Part shown: one piece after another, positions 55,550 through 63,398 of the stretch
Position numbering within the stretch: position 1 is the first letter of the stretch
Layout of the letters: each line of letters starts with the position of its first letter
Origin: Raineyella sp. W15-4
GTDB taxonomy: Bacteria; Actinomycetota; Actinomycetes; Propionibacteriales; Propionibacteriaceae
Assembly: GCF_033170155.1 (NCBI RefSeq)
Contig: NZ_CP137079.1
Location: 2,480,001-2,544,000 of the forward strand
Direction: 5' to 3'
DNA: 64,000 bases
Position numbers and translations under genes: made by a program
The notes under the pieces: generated by a model
What the model saw: the letters and a program-made list of their open reading frames with translations, nothing else
Databases searched by the model: none
Told to the model about the DNA's origin: nothing

Positions 55550-57367
55550 ATGGCGCATCTGCTCGGGGCCGAGGCCCTTCACCTGGAATACCCGACCAAG
55601 CTGGTCTTCGATGCGGTCACCCTCGGGGTGAACGAGGGCGACCGGATCGGCATCGTCGGCCGCAACGGCGACGGCAAGTCCAGCCTGCTCGCAATGCTGG
55701 CCGGGCGACGTACGCCCGACGGAGGCCGGGTGACCGTCCGCAACGGGGTGCGGATCGGCGTGCTGGACCAGGCCGACACCCTTCCCGACGAGGAGACCGT
55801 CAGTCACGCCGTCGTCGGGGACACGCCGGAGTACTCCTGGGCCGGCGACTCACGGATCCGCGACATCATCGCCGGCCTGCTCGGCGATCTGGACTGGGAC
55901 GCGTCTCTCGCCACACTGTCCGGCGGGCAACGGCGGCGGGTGGCGCTGGCCGCCCTGCTGACCGGCAACTGGGACGTGCTGGCCCTGGACGAGCCGACCA
56001 ACCATCTCGACCTCGAGGCGATCACCTGGCTGGCCGAGCACCTCAAGCGCCGGTGGGCCGCCAACGCCGGTGGACTGTTGGTGGTCACCCACGACCGGTG
56101 GTTCCTTGACGAAGTGTGTACGGCGACCTGGGAGGTGCACGACCGGATCGTCGAGCCCTTCGAGGGCGGGTACGCCGCCTACATCCTGCAGCGGGTGGAA
56201 CGGGACCGGCAGGCGGCCGCCGCCGAGGCCCGCCGGCAGAACCTCGCCCGCAAGGAGCTGGCCTGGCTGCGCCGCGGGGCGCCGGCGCGCAGCTCGAAGC
56301 CGAAGTTCCGCATCGACGCGGCCAACACCCTGATCGCCGACGTCCCGCCGATCCGCGACACCGTCGCCCTGCAGTCGCTGGCGGTCTCCCGGCTCGGCAA
56401 GGACGTGGTCGATCTGCTGGACGCCTCGGTGGCGTACGGCGAGCACCAGGTGCTGCGGGACGTGGAGTGGCGGCTGGCGCCGGGCGAACGCACCGGCATC
56501 CTCGGGGTCAACGGCGCCGGCAAGTCCACCCTGCTGGGGCTGATCGACGGGTCGGTGGCACCGACCTCGGGCCGGGTCAAGCGCGGCGCGACGGTGAAGA
56601 TCGCCACCCTCAGCCAACGGCTGGACGAGCTCGAGGAGCACCTCGACGAACCGGTCCGGGTGGTGATCGGCCGGCTGCGGACGACCTACACCCTCGGGGC
56701 GGGATCCAGGGCCCAGGAGCTCACCCCGGCCCAACTGCTGGAGCGGCTCGGCTTCTCCGGCGCCCAGCTGTCGACACCGGTGAGGGACCTCTCGGGCGGC
56801 CAACAGCGGCGACTGCAGCTGCTGCTGATCCTGCTCGACCAGCCCAACGTACTGATCCTCGACGAGCCGACGAACGACCTGGACACCGACATGCTCGCCG
56901 CCCTGGAGGACCTGCTCGACTCCTGGCCGGGCACGCTGATCGTCGTGTCGCACGACCGGTACTTCCTGGAGCGGGTCACCGACCAGCAGTACGCCATCCT
57001 CGACGGGCACCTGCGGCACCTGCCGGGAGGGGTGGATGAATACCTGCGGTTGCGGGCGGCGCAGGAGGCGGCGACCGCCGACCGGCCCGGCGCTCCCCGG
57101 ACCCCGGAGCGCGGCACCCCCGACGCGACGGCATCGGGCACCCTCTCCGGCCGGGAACTCCGCGCGGCGGAGAAGGAACTCTCCTCCCTCGAACGGCGTG
57201 TCGAACGGTTGCGCCACCAGGCCGCCGAGGCCCGTACGAAGCTCGCCGACCTCGACCAGTCGGACTATGAGCGGCTCAGGACAGAGATGGCTGCGATCAC
57301 CCGACTGGAGGACGAGGCCGAGTCGTTGGAGGAGCGCTGGCTGGAGCTGTCGGTGCTCTTCGACTAG
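55550..57367 (+). CDS. ABC-F family ATPase
   Basis: 605 residues with two ABC domains and no membrane segments. Walker A motifs are GRNGDGKS near residue 38 and GVNGAGKS near 320; each domain has an LSGGQ signature and a DEPTNHLD or DEPTNDLD Walker B. The C-terminus is a coiled coil (about 530-605). ABC-F proteins act on ribosomes, in translation control or antibiotic target protection. The inter-domain linker includes an Arg/Lys-rich segment. The neighbouring exporter hints at resistance, but housekeeping Uup-like roles are equally possible. Confidence 0.9.
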   Translation: MAHLLGAEALHLEYPTKLVFDAVTLGVNEGDRIGIVGRNGDGKSSLLAMLAGRRTPDGGRVTVRNGVRIGVLDQADTLPDEETVSHAVVGDTPEYSWAGDSRIRDIIAGLLGDLDWDASLATLSGGQRRRVALAALLTGNWDVLALDEPTNHLDLEAITWLAEHLKRRWAANAGGLLVVTHDRWFLDEVCTATWEVHDRIVEPFEGGYAAYILQRVERDRQAAAAEARRQNLARKELAWLRRGAPARSSKPKFRIDAANTLIADVPPIRDTVALQSLAVSRLGKDVVDLLDASVAYGEHQVLRDVEWRLAPGERTGILGVNGAGKSTLLGLIDGSVAPTSGRVKRGATVKIATLSQRLDELEEHLDEPVRVVIGRLRTTYTLGAGSRAQELTPAQLLERLGFSGAQLSTPVRDLSGGQQRRLQLLLILLDQPNVLILDEPTNDLDTDMLAALEDLLDSWPGTLIVVSHDRYFLERVTDQQYAILDGHLRHLPGGVDEYLRLRAAQEAATADRPGAPRTPERGTPDATASGTLSGRELRAAEKELSSLERRVERLRHQAAEARTKLADLDQSDYERLRTEMAAITRLEDEAESLEERWLELSVLFD

Positions 57368-57404
57368 TCGATGCCGCGGGACCTGGCGCCGTCCTCCGGC
57401 CGGC

Positions 57405-57983
57405 TCAGGCCGATCGCCTGAGCACCAGACCGAAGTGGTACGGGGGCAGCTCCGTGTACGCCTCCTGCGCCAGGCCGGCGGCAGCGGCCCAGCCGGCGAT
57501 CTGCTCCGGGGTGGGTCGGATCTCCATCGACGGCCCGCGCGGAGTGTCCTCACGCTTCCAGTGGATCACCCCCACCCGCCCCGAGGGGCTGAGCAGTGCG
57601 GCGACGCGGCGCAGCAGGGTCACCGGTTCCTCGGCGTGGAGGATGTTGAACAGGGTCACGTAATCGATCCGGCCCCGGTACGGCGCCAGGGCCTGCGCAG
57701 CCTCCGGTGAGGCGACGTCGCCGGTCAGCAGGACGACGTTCGCCAGCTGCCGCTCGGCGGTCTTCCGTCGACAGGCGGCGATCATCTCCGGATCGATGTC
57801 GACCCCGATGGCCGTTCCGGAGATCATCGTGGCCGCGGGGATCAGGAAGGTGCCGTAGCCGCAGCCGACGTCGAGGAGGTCGCCGACGGTGTCATCGACG
57901 CCGAGGGCGGCGAGGACCCCGCGGGGATCGAAGTAGGTCGTCCACCACTCCTCGGTCGGCATGCCCGACTCTCGATACTTCAC
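57405..57983 (-). CDS. class I SAM-dependent methyltransferase
   Basis: 192 residues. Motif I LLDVGCGYGTFLIP near residue 39 and the acidic end of strand 2, VDIDPEM, mark SAM binding; the later strand DYVTLFNILHAEE fits motif IV. The substrate is unknown. I chose the GTG at 57983 because VKYRESGMP matches the common N-terminus of this group; ATG at 57962 is an alternative. It converges with the ABC-F gene, 37 bp away. Upstream lies the aldo/keto reductase remnant on the other strand. Confidence 0.82.
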   Translation of the reverse strand: MKYRESGMPTEEWWTTYFDPRGVLAALGVDDTVGDLLDVGCGYGTFLIPAATMISGTAIGVDIDPEMIAACRRKTAERQLANVVLLTGDVASPEAAQALAPYRGRIDYVTLFNILHAEEPVTLLRRVAALLSPSGRVGVIHWKREDTPRGPSMEIRPTPEQIAGWAAAAGLAQEAYTELPPYHFGLVLRRSA

Positions 57984-58023
57984 CGGGACATTCTCGTTCC
58001 TCGCCACGCGAGCCGGGCGAGAT

Positions 58024-58191
58024 GCTCGCCCGGTCGACCCACAGCGGGTGGCGCTGGCCTGGGAGCTGGCACTAGCCGCGGTGGTGATCCCGATTCCCGG
58101 CGCTTCCCGACCGGCGAGCGTACAGGACTCGGTGCAGGCGATCGATCTCACCCTCAGCACCGACGAGGTCGCCCGACTGTCGGCGGTGTGA
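58024..58191 (+). pseudogene. aldo/keto reductase remnant (C-terminal 55 codons)
   Basis: The open frame reads VALAWELALAAVVIPIPG, then QDSVQAIDLTLSTDEVARLSAV and a stop. This is the C-terminal end of an aldo/keto reductase: the barrel's last strand plus the NADPH-site IPGxxRP. Everything upstream (barrel, catalytic Tyr) is missing, and the methyltransferase gene's start occupies that place on the other strand. Probably a deletion scar. The residual frame from ATG 57961 is not likely to make a working protein. Confidence 0.7.
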
Positions 58192-58379
58192 CGCCCAGCG
58201 GTCCGTTCCCCCGCCGGGCTCGGCATCCCAGCCACCCCAACCGGTCGCCGAGTCACGGCCGAGCGGATCACAGCCGAGGATCCCGAGCGAGTGGCCGCGC
58301 GTCAGCCGGGTCCTGGTGCAGCGGTCGGCCGCCTGTCGGGTGAGCGACGGCTGGTGCTGACCCGGCCAGTGTTGGTACA

Positions 58380-58880
58380 TCATCGGAGTGCGTCCCTGTG
58401 TGCACGCAGTGCCTCCACGACCAGGGCATGGTCGTCGTGCATCTCCAGGCCACTGACACCGACGGCGCCGACCAGCGCGCCCTGCACCCGGAGCGGGAAG
58501 GCGCCGCCCGCCGCGGCGTACAACAGCGGATCCAGGGCGGCGTGCGTGTCGAACGACTCCCCGGCCGCGGCGTACGTCACCCGCACCGCGAGCGAGGACC
58601 GCCCATAGTGCTTCACCACCCGGAACTTCCGGTCGAGCCACGCGTCATTGACCGCCGCCGAACCCTGCACACCGGCATGGAAGGCACGCTGCTCACCGAG
58701 CATCACGGCGATCGCGACTCCCAGGCCACGATCGATCGCCACCCGACGCAGCCAGGACCCGACGGCCCACGCGTCCGCCAGGCCGAACCGCACGAAGTCC
58801 AGGTCGGTCTCCTCCGCGGCCAGTTCGCCGACCAGCTCCTCCGGGGTCAGCTGCCGGTAGCCCGCGCCCGCGTCGATCAT
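58380..58880 (-). CDS. UPF0303 / heme-degrading-domain family protein
   Basis: 166 residues matching the UPF0303 (YBR137W-like, GlcG/HbpS fold) family across DLDFVRFGLADAWAVG, AVNDAWLDRKFRVV and YAAAGGAFPLRV. The family has been linked to haem and flavin-type binding, but enzymatic function is not settled. GGAGGAG precedes the ATG at 58880. It has a near-consensus sigma-70-type promoter in a conspicuously AT-rich stretch just upstream. The 188 bp downstream show no gene. Confidence 0.82.
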   Translation of the reverse strand: MIDAGAGYRQLTPEELVGELAAEETDLDFVRFGLADAWAVGSWLRRVAIDRGLGVAIAVMLGEQRAFHAGVQGSAAVNDAWLDRKFRVVKHYGRSSLAVRVTYAAAGESFDTHAALDPLLYAAAGGAFPLRVQGALVGAVGVSGLEMHDDHALVVEALRAHRDALR

Positions 58881-58965
58881 CGTCGATCTCCTCCGCTCAT
58901 GGTGGGATCTCCTTCGCGGTACAGGCTGCCACACCTGGCTAACACCGGGGACCCCGATGACTTAC

Positions 58966-58995
58966 ATGTTACATATGGATAAAATGTCCTGTCAA
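58966..58995 (-). promoter_or_regulatory. near-consensus promoter TTGACA-N18-TAACAT in an AT-rich island
   Basis: Minus-strand -35 at 58990-58995 and -10 at 58966-58971, about 85 bp from the UPF0303 start. The -10 lies in a direct repeat ATGTAAC/ATGTAAG, which could also bind a regulator. Confidence 0.55.
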
Positions 58996-59099
58996 TAAAG
59001 ACCCCATGACAGCACTATGGTCCGCATCACCACCAGGCCCTGATCCACCCACCGGATCGTGATCCACCGGAGAATCGTGGTCCACCGGAGGAGACACGT

Positions 59100-59131
59100 C
59101 GCAGGGGGCACCCGGACGGGCACCCCCTGCG
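59100..59131 (-). terminator. terminator of the DUF308 membrane protein gene
   Basis: Nine-base outer stem CGCAGGGGG and complement with an inner CCCG/CGGG stem, 24 bp beyond the stop. Confidence 0.5.
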
Positions 59132-59154
59132 ACAGTGCGGACGGCGATGGGCAA

Positions 59155-59718
59155 TCAGAGGCGCTCGGCACTGAACCGCAGCGCCCGGACGATCTGGACC
59201 GCGCCCATCACGACCAGCGAGATGCCGAGCAACCACCACAACGCCACCACATAGAGCGGGGAGAACAGCAGGATGATCCCGGCGACGATGGTGATCACGG
59301 CGTAGATGATCACCCACACCTTGGACGGCACCCCGCGCAGCAGGGTCAGCGCGGCGACACCCTCGATGATCCACAGGATGCCGACGGTGACCCCGAGCAC
59401 GATGGCGAGCAGCATGGTCGCGGTGCGCAGATTGGCCAGGGCGATCACCCCGCCGATGATGAACAGCGCGCCGAGAACGAGGTGGCCGATCCGGGCCCAG
59501 ACGCCGTAGCGCTTCGCGAAGATCCCCAGACCCAGATAGACCAGACCGGTGATGATGGCGTAGATAGCGATGATCGCGGCGACGACGGCCGCCGTCTTGC
59601 CGGGCCAGACAAGGATCAGGACACCGATGACGAGGGCGACGAGCCCGCCGACCCCCCACGCGGTGCGGATCACGGTGCTGGCCCTGTCGAGTTCGTTGTC
59701 GATAGCTTCGGTGGACAT
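59155..59718 (-). CDS. HdeD-like DUF308 membrane protein
   Basis: 187 residues with six membrane helices in pairs, typical of the HdeD/DUF308 family. E. coli HdeD is associated with acid resistance at high cell density; the role here is unproven. AGGAGGT lies nine bases before the ATG at 59718, which rejects the longer frame to 59868. Upstream is a 231-bp divergent gap shared with the CBS gene, with no further ORF. Confidence 0.85.
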   Translation of the reverse strand: MSTEAIDNELDRASTVIRTAWGVGGLVALVIGVLILVWPGKTAAVVAAIIAIYAIITGLVYLGLGIFAKRYGVWARIGHLVLGALFIIGGVIALANLRTATMLLAIVLGVTVGILWIIEGVAALTLLRGVPSKVWVIIYAVITIVAGIILLFSPLYVVALWWLLGISLVVMGAVQIVRALRFSAERL

Positions 59719-59938
59719 GCGCTTGAGACCTCCTGGCTGATGGTGCCGGTCACTCCCGGTGTGCACACGCGCCCGTCCGCGAAGCCCCATTGACCCCGGA
59801 GACACTGCGGAGGCGTGCTTCCCAGGCACTGCGGAGCCTATCGGGGCAGGGGGCCACCGCCACCCCAAGGAGGGTGAGGTCGGACGGCGGCACCAACCTC
59901 ACAGAAATGTGATCTGGACCACAGAAGGAGCGGCGGGT

Positions 59939-59949
59939 TACCCTGAGCC
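59939..59949 (+). promoter_or_regulatory. leaderless promoter: TACCCT then 5 bases to ATG
   Basis: -10 box five bases before the CBS gene's ATG. Confidence 0.5.
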
Positions 59950-60369
59950 ATGAAGATCCGCGACCTGCTCCGACGCAAGGGGAACAACGTACTCACCCTT
60001 GCGGTGACCGCGACAGTCGCCGACGCCGTCAACGTGCTCCGCGACCACGGCATCGGCTGCGTCGTTGTGACCGACTCCACCGGCGCCATCGCCGGCATCG
60101 TCTCCGAACGCGACATCTCCCACGCCTTCGGGGCCGTCGCCGCCGAGTCCCCGGTCAGCGACCTGATGACCAGAGACGTACGGACCTGCCCACCCGACGA
60201 GGACGTCGAGGCCCTTGCCGCCCTGATGACCGACCAACGGGTCCGCCACGTGCCGGTGGTCGAGAACGGCCGGCTCAGCGGGCTGGTCAGCATCGGCGAC
60301 GTCGTGAAGGCACACCTCGACGAACTGCGCCGGGAGCGGGACCACCTCGTCGCGTACGTCCAGTCCTGA
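59950..60369 (+). CDS. two-CBS-domain protein
   Basis: 139 residues: two CBS domains (about 8-62 and 74-130) and nothing else. The segment GIGCVVVTDSTGAIAGIVSERDI and its partner RHVPVVENGRLSGLVSIGDVV are the classic repeats. Stand-alone CBS pairs bind adenine nucleotides and modulate partner proteins. It is the last gene of the accessory insert and faces the RDD gene. Confidence 0.9.
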   Translation: MKIRDLLRRKGNNVLTLAVTATVADAVNVLRDHGIGCVVVTDSTGAIAGIVSERDISHAFGAVAAESPVSDLMTRDVRTCPPDEDVEALAALMTDQRVRHVPVVENGRLSGLVSIGDVVKAHLDELRRERDHLVAYVQS

Positions 60370-60442
60370 TCCGCCCCCTTTGACCGATCCGAGTCCGACC
60401 ATCTGAAGCGAAGCGGCGTTGCCCCCGGCCCGGGCCGGGCGG

Positions 60443-60883
60443 TCAGCGCCGCTTCACCACGACCGTACGCAGCATCATGTCGTTCAGGCTGCGCCGATCC
60501 GGTCCGATGACGACCGCGGGGAGCACCAGGCAGACCATCAGGGTGCGGACGATCGCCGCCCAGAAGCTGACCGGGCGCCCGTCGACGCGGGTGACCCCGA
60601 TCCCGACGACGCGTTGGCCGAGGCTGGAGCCGGTCAGCCCGGTGAGCAATGCCTTCTCGATGAAGAACACGATCAGCGTGGCGAACTTCTCCGGCCCGGT
60701 GCTGGACAGCACGGCCCCCCAGGTGATCAGCGCGGCCACCAGCATCGCCACCGCCCAGTCCACGATCAGGGCGGTGATCCGCTGCCCCCAGGAGGCCAGC
60801 GCACCGCGCCCCTCGGCGGGCAGCCCCAGGGAACGGCCCGGGTAGTCCTGATCGCGGGTGGGTCCCGAGGTGGTGTTCGTCAC
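60443..60883 (-). CDS. RDD-family membrane protein
   Basis: 146 residues with three or four membrane helices and the RDD features: Arg in WGQRITALIVDWA, Asp of VDW, and a conserved SLGQRVVGI. Function unknown in this branch. It is divergent from glnA, as Rv2219A is from glnA1. The GTG start is placed by TAGCCT six bases upstream. Confidence 0.88.
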   Translation of the reverse strand: MTNTTSGPTRDQDYPGRSLGLPAEGRGALASWGQRITALIVDWAVAMLVAALITWGAVLSSTGPEKFATLIVFFIEKALLTGLTGSSLGQRVVGIGVTRVDGRPVSFWAAIVRTLMVCLVLPAVVIGPDRRSLNDMMLRTVVVKRR

Positions 60884-60889
60884 CCGGAC

Positions 60890-60895
60890 AGGCTA
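60890..60895 (-). promoter_or_regulatory. leaderless promoter: TAGCCT then 6 bases to RDD-gene GTG
   Basis: Minus-strand -10 box six bases before the GTG at 60883. Confidence 0.6.
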
Positions 60896-60996
60896 CCGTC
60901 CGCCGGCGGCGACCCGTACGTCGCCGATCACGGTCCTCCCCGATCGTTGCCGCGCTGATCAGGGTCCCCCGCCGGCCGCGCCACGACGTGCCAGCC

Positions 60997-61034
60997 GTAA
61001 CATGTCCGCAATAGCCATGCAACGGCCGAGAAAT
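60997..61034 (+). promoter_or_regulatory. GlnR-type operator, four boxes at 11-bp spacing
   Basis: GTAAC-n6-GCAAT-n6-GCAAC-n6-GAAAT, close to the actinobacterial GlnR consensus gTnAC-n6-GaAAC in tandem. It ends 10 bp upstream of the glnA -10 box, a position suited to activation under nitrogen limitation. Confidence 0.7.
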
Positions 61035-61044
61035 CCGTCATTCC

Positions 61045-61050
61045 TAGGCT
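61045..61050 (+). promoter_or_regulatory. glnA -10 box TAGGCT
   Basis: TANNNT box 40 bp upstream of the glnA ATG, directly after the GlnR-like boxes. It leaves a leader of about 34 bases with GGAGG at 61082-61086. Confidence 0.6.
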
Positions 61051-61090
61051 GATCACGCAGTTCACCACTACCTACCATTTCGGAGGCGCT

Positions 61091-62512
61091 ATGTTCCAGG
61101 GAGCTGACGACCTGTTGGCCTACGTCAAGGAACAGGACGTCGAGGTCATCGACGTCCGGTTCTGCGATGTCCCCGGCGTCATGCAGCACTTCGCGGTCCC
61201 CGCCAAGTCGTTCGACAAGGACGCGTACGAGGAAGGCCTGGCGTTCGACGGCTCCTCGATCACGGGCTTCCAGAAGATCCACGAGTCGGACATGGCTCTG
61301 CTCCCGGACCCGACCACGGCCTACATCGACCCGTTCCGCAAGGCGAAGACACTGGTCCTGGACTTCTACGTCCACGATCCGATCACCAAGGAGCCCTACA
61401 GCCGCGACCCGCGCAACATCGCGCGGAAGGCGGAGGCCTATCTGAAGTCGACCGGCGTCGCCGACACCGCGTTCTTCGCTCCCGAGGCCGAGTTCTACAT
61501 CTTCGACGATGTGCGCTTCGACACCAACGCACACGAGAGCTATTACCACATCGACTCCGAGGAGGCTGCCTGGAACACTGGCACCGCCAAGGAGGGTGGC
61601 AACCGCGGCTACCACGTGAAGACCAAGGGGGGTTACTTCCCGGTCGCCCCGGTCGACCACTTCGCCGATCTGCGCCAGGACATGGTCCGTAATCTCGAGG
61701 ATGCCGGCCTGACCCTCGAGCGGGCGCACCACGAGGTCGGCAACGCCGGCCAGCAGGAGATCAACTACCGGTTCAACACGCTGCAGTCCGCCGGTGACGA
61801 CGTGATGAAGTTCAAGTACATCATCAAGAACACCGCCTGGGAGGCCGGCAAGACCGCCACCTTCATGCCGAAGCCGGTCTTCAACGACAACGGCTCGGGC
61901 ATGCACGTGCACTCCTCGCTGTGGAAGGACGGCCAGCCGCTGTTCTTCGACGAGAACGGTTACGGCGGTCTCTCCGACATCGCCCGCTGGTACATCGGTG
62001 GCCTGCTGGCCCACGCGTCGTCGCTGCTCGCCTTCACCAACCCGAGCGCGAACTCCTACCACCGCCTGGTGCCGGGCTTCGAGGCTCCGGTGAACCTGGT
62101 CTACTCCCAGCGCAACCGCTCGGCCTGCATCCGGATCCCGATCACCGGCCCGAACCCGAAGGCCAAGCGCGTCGAGTTCCGCTGCCCCGACCCGTCCTCC
62201 AACCCGTACCTGGCCTTCTCGGCGATGCTGCTGGCCGGCCTCGACGGCATCCAGAACCGGATCGAGCCGCCGGAGCCGATCGACAAGGACCTGTACGAGC
62301 TGCCGCCCGAGGAGCACGCCGACATCGCCACCGTTCCGGCCTCGCTGGAGGGCGCCCTCGACGCACTGCGCGCCGACCACGAGTACCTGCTCGCCGGCGA
62401 TGTGTTCACCTCCGACCTGATCGAGACCTGGATCGAGCTGAAGGAGGGCGAGATCGCCGCCCTGCGTCAGCGCCCGCACCCCTACGAGTTCGACCTCTAC
62501 TTCGACATCTGA
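61091..62512 (+). CDS. glnA: glutamine synthetase type I
   Basis: 473 residues, GSI-beta type. It makes glutamine from glutamate, ammonia and ATP as a dodecamer. Typical motifs are [19 protein letters not shown], the metal/ATP loop [14 protein letters not shown], and [17 protein letters not shown]. The adenylylation-site Tyr lies in DLYELPPEE near residue 400, so GlnE control is expected. Transcription is probably under GlnR. By position it equals glnA1 (Rv2220). Confidence 0.97.
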   Translation: MFQGADDLLAYVKEQDVEVIDVRFCDVPGVMQHFAVPAKSFDKDAYEEGLAFDGSSITGFQKIHESDMALLPDPTTAYIDPFRKAKTLVLDFYVHDPITKEPYSRDPRNIARKAEAYLKSTGVADTAFFAPEAEFYIFDDVRFDTNAHESYYHIDSEEAAWNTGTAKEGGNRGYHVKTKGGYFPVAPVDHFADLRQDMVRNLEDAGLTLERAHHEVGNAGQQEINYRFNTLQSAGDDVMKFKYIIKNTAWEAGKTATFMPKPVFNDNGSGMHVHSSLWKDGQPLFFDENGYGGLSDIARWYIGGLLAHASSLLAFTNPSANSYHRLVPGFEAPVNLVYSQRNRSACIRIPITGPNPKAKRVEFRCPDPSSNPYLAFSAMLLAGLDGIQNRIEPPEPIDKDLYELPPEEHADIATVPASLEGALDALRADHEYLLAGDVFTSDLIETWIELKEGEIAALRQRPHPYEFDLYFDI

Positions 62513-62546
62513 TTTGGGGCTTTTCAGCCTCTGTCAGTAGTCGCCG

Positions 62547-62606
62547 AAAACGGCGCCTGACCTGCGGAAACGCCTTTCGACGTTTTCCAACGGCAGGCGC
62601 CGTTTT
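62547..62606 (+). terminator. rho-independent terminator of glnA
   Basis: 13-bp stem AAAACGGCGCCTG and complement, enclosing a smaller hairpin and ending in TTTTT. It is the only clear T-run terminator in the window. Confidence 0.75.
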
Positions 62607-62895
62607 TCGTTGTCGTGCGTACCCAGTGCACCCCCAAAAGGGTTCGGCGGTCAGGCGTCCCCGAGGCTCGCCAGGAAGGCGTGCAGCTCGGCGTCGGGGT
62701 AGGTGTGGGACTCGCAGAGCGGGCCGCACGGCACACGGGCGAGGTCGCGGGACAACTCCCCCAGGTCGAGGCCGCCTGGGCCGTTGTTGCGCTGTACGTC
62801 GGCGAGGAACGCGAACTCGTTCATCATGCCCCCGACGGATCTGTCGGCGGTCGAGCGTACCCAGCGCCATGATCAGCGACGTTTCCGCAGGTCAG
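62557..62895. repeat. 16-bp perfect inverted repeat bracketing a gene remnant
   Basis: CTGACCTGCGGAAACG at 62557-62572 and its exact complement at 62880-62895, 307 bp apart. The left arm lies in the glnA terminator. The right arm lies at the broken 5' end of the DUF6933-like remnant. Confidence 0.6.
62651..62872 (-). pseudogene. 3' remnant of a DUF6933-like gene
   Basis: The minus-strand frame reads RWVRSTADRSVGGMMNEFAF, then PCGPLCESHTYPDAELHAFL and a stop at 62651. This resembles the C-terminal third of DUF6933-type proteins. An in-frame TGA lies just upstream at about 62875, and the N-terminal 100 or so codons are absent. A 58-residue ORF from ATG 62827 remains open but lacks a ribosome binding site. 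I judge it a decayed fragment; the family match is from memory. Confidence 0.55.
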
Positions 62896-63398
62896 CAGGG
62901 GTAACCCAGTCACTACTCCGGCATCTGATCAGTTCGACGCGCCACTCCGCGGGCCCAGGACCAGCTCGCCGCTCCCTGCCCTCCGGGTCTTCGGCACTCC
63001 TACTGCGGCCTCGGAGAGATTCCCAGCGCGTTCACAGGCGTACCGGCAGCCCCGTACCGGGATCCGCCGACCGGGCACCGGCTCTCCACCGCTGGCCGTG
63101 ACCTCGTCGTAACAACGGCCGATGACGGACGTCGAGGAGCCCCGCCGGCCCTGTTCCCCCAGCCCCGGAATGTATACTTTCGGTTAGGTCAGCGGTATTT
63201 CCGCGTTCGCACGCCCGTCACGAGGACGTCAACTTCGGGTTGAGTACGTTCACCTTGCCTCGATAGACCCGTATGTGGATTGCGACGTCGCCTCCGGTGC
63301 AGGGCCACACCGAGTGGCGTGCATGTTCCGCAATATTTACCGGAACCACCACCGCGGTGCGCAGGAGTGGCTTGTTGCGCTCCAGAATCGAGAATCGC
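62873..63398. other. 526-bp gap between the remnant and the ketosynthase gene
   Basis: No convincing ORF on either strand. The first 290 bp are ordinary GC-rich sequence. From about 63165 the composition turns clearly AT-richer, including GTATACTTTCGG and CGCAATATTTACCGG. This second half is the likely promoter and long leader of the ketosynthase gene. Confidence 0.6.
63173..63178 (+). promoter_or_regulatory. strong -10 box TATACT ahead of the ketosynthase gene
   Basis: Near-consensus -10 hexamer 220 bp upstream of the ATG. Any -35 is weak (TGTTCC at 63152-63157). If used, the message has a leader of about 215 bases. Confidence 0.45.

Noticed and set aside
57961-58191. 76-residue ORF as an intact small gene
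   Set aside because: The first 22 codons are antisense to the methyltransferase start and match nothing. The rest is the tail of a known large enzyme.
62406-62870. Minus-strand ORF overlapping the end of glnA
   Set aside because: Arg/Pro-rich translation antisense to glnA and its terminator. A different frame in the same place shows the DUF6933-like similarity.
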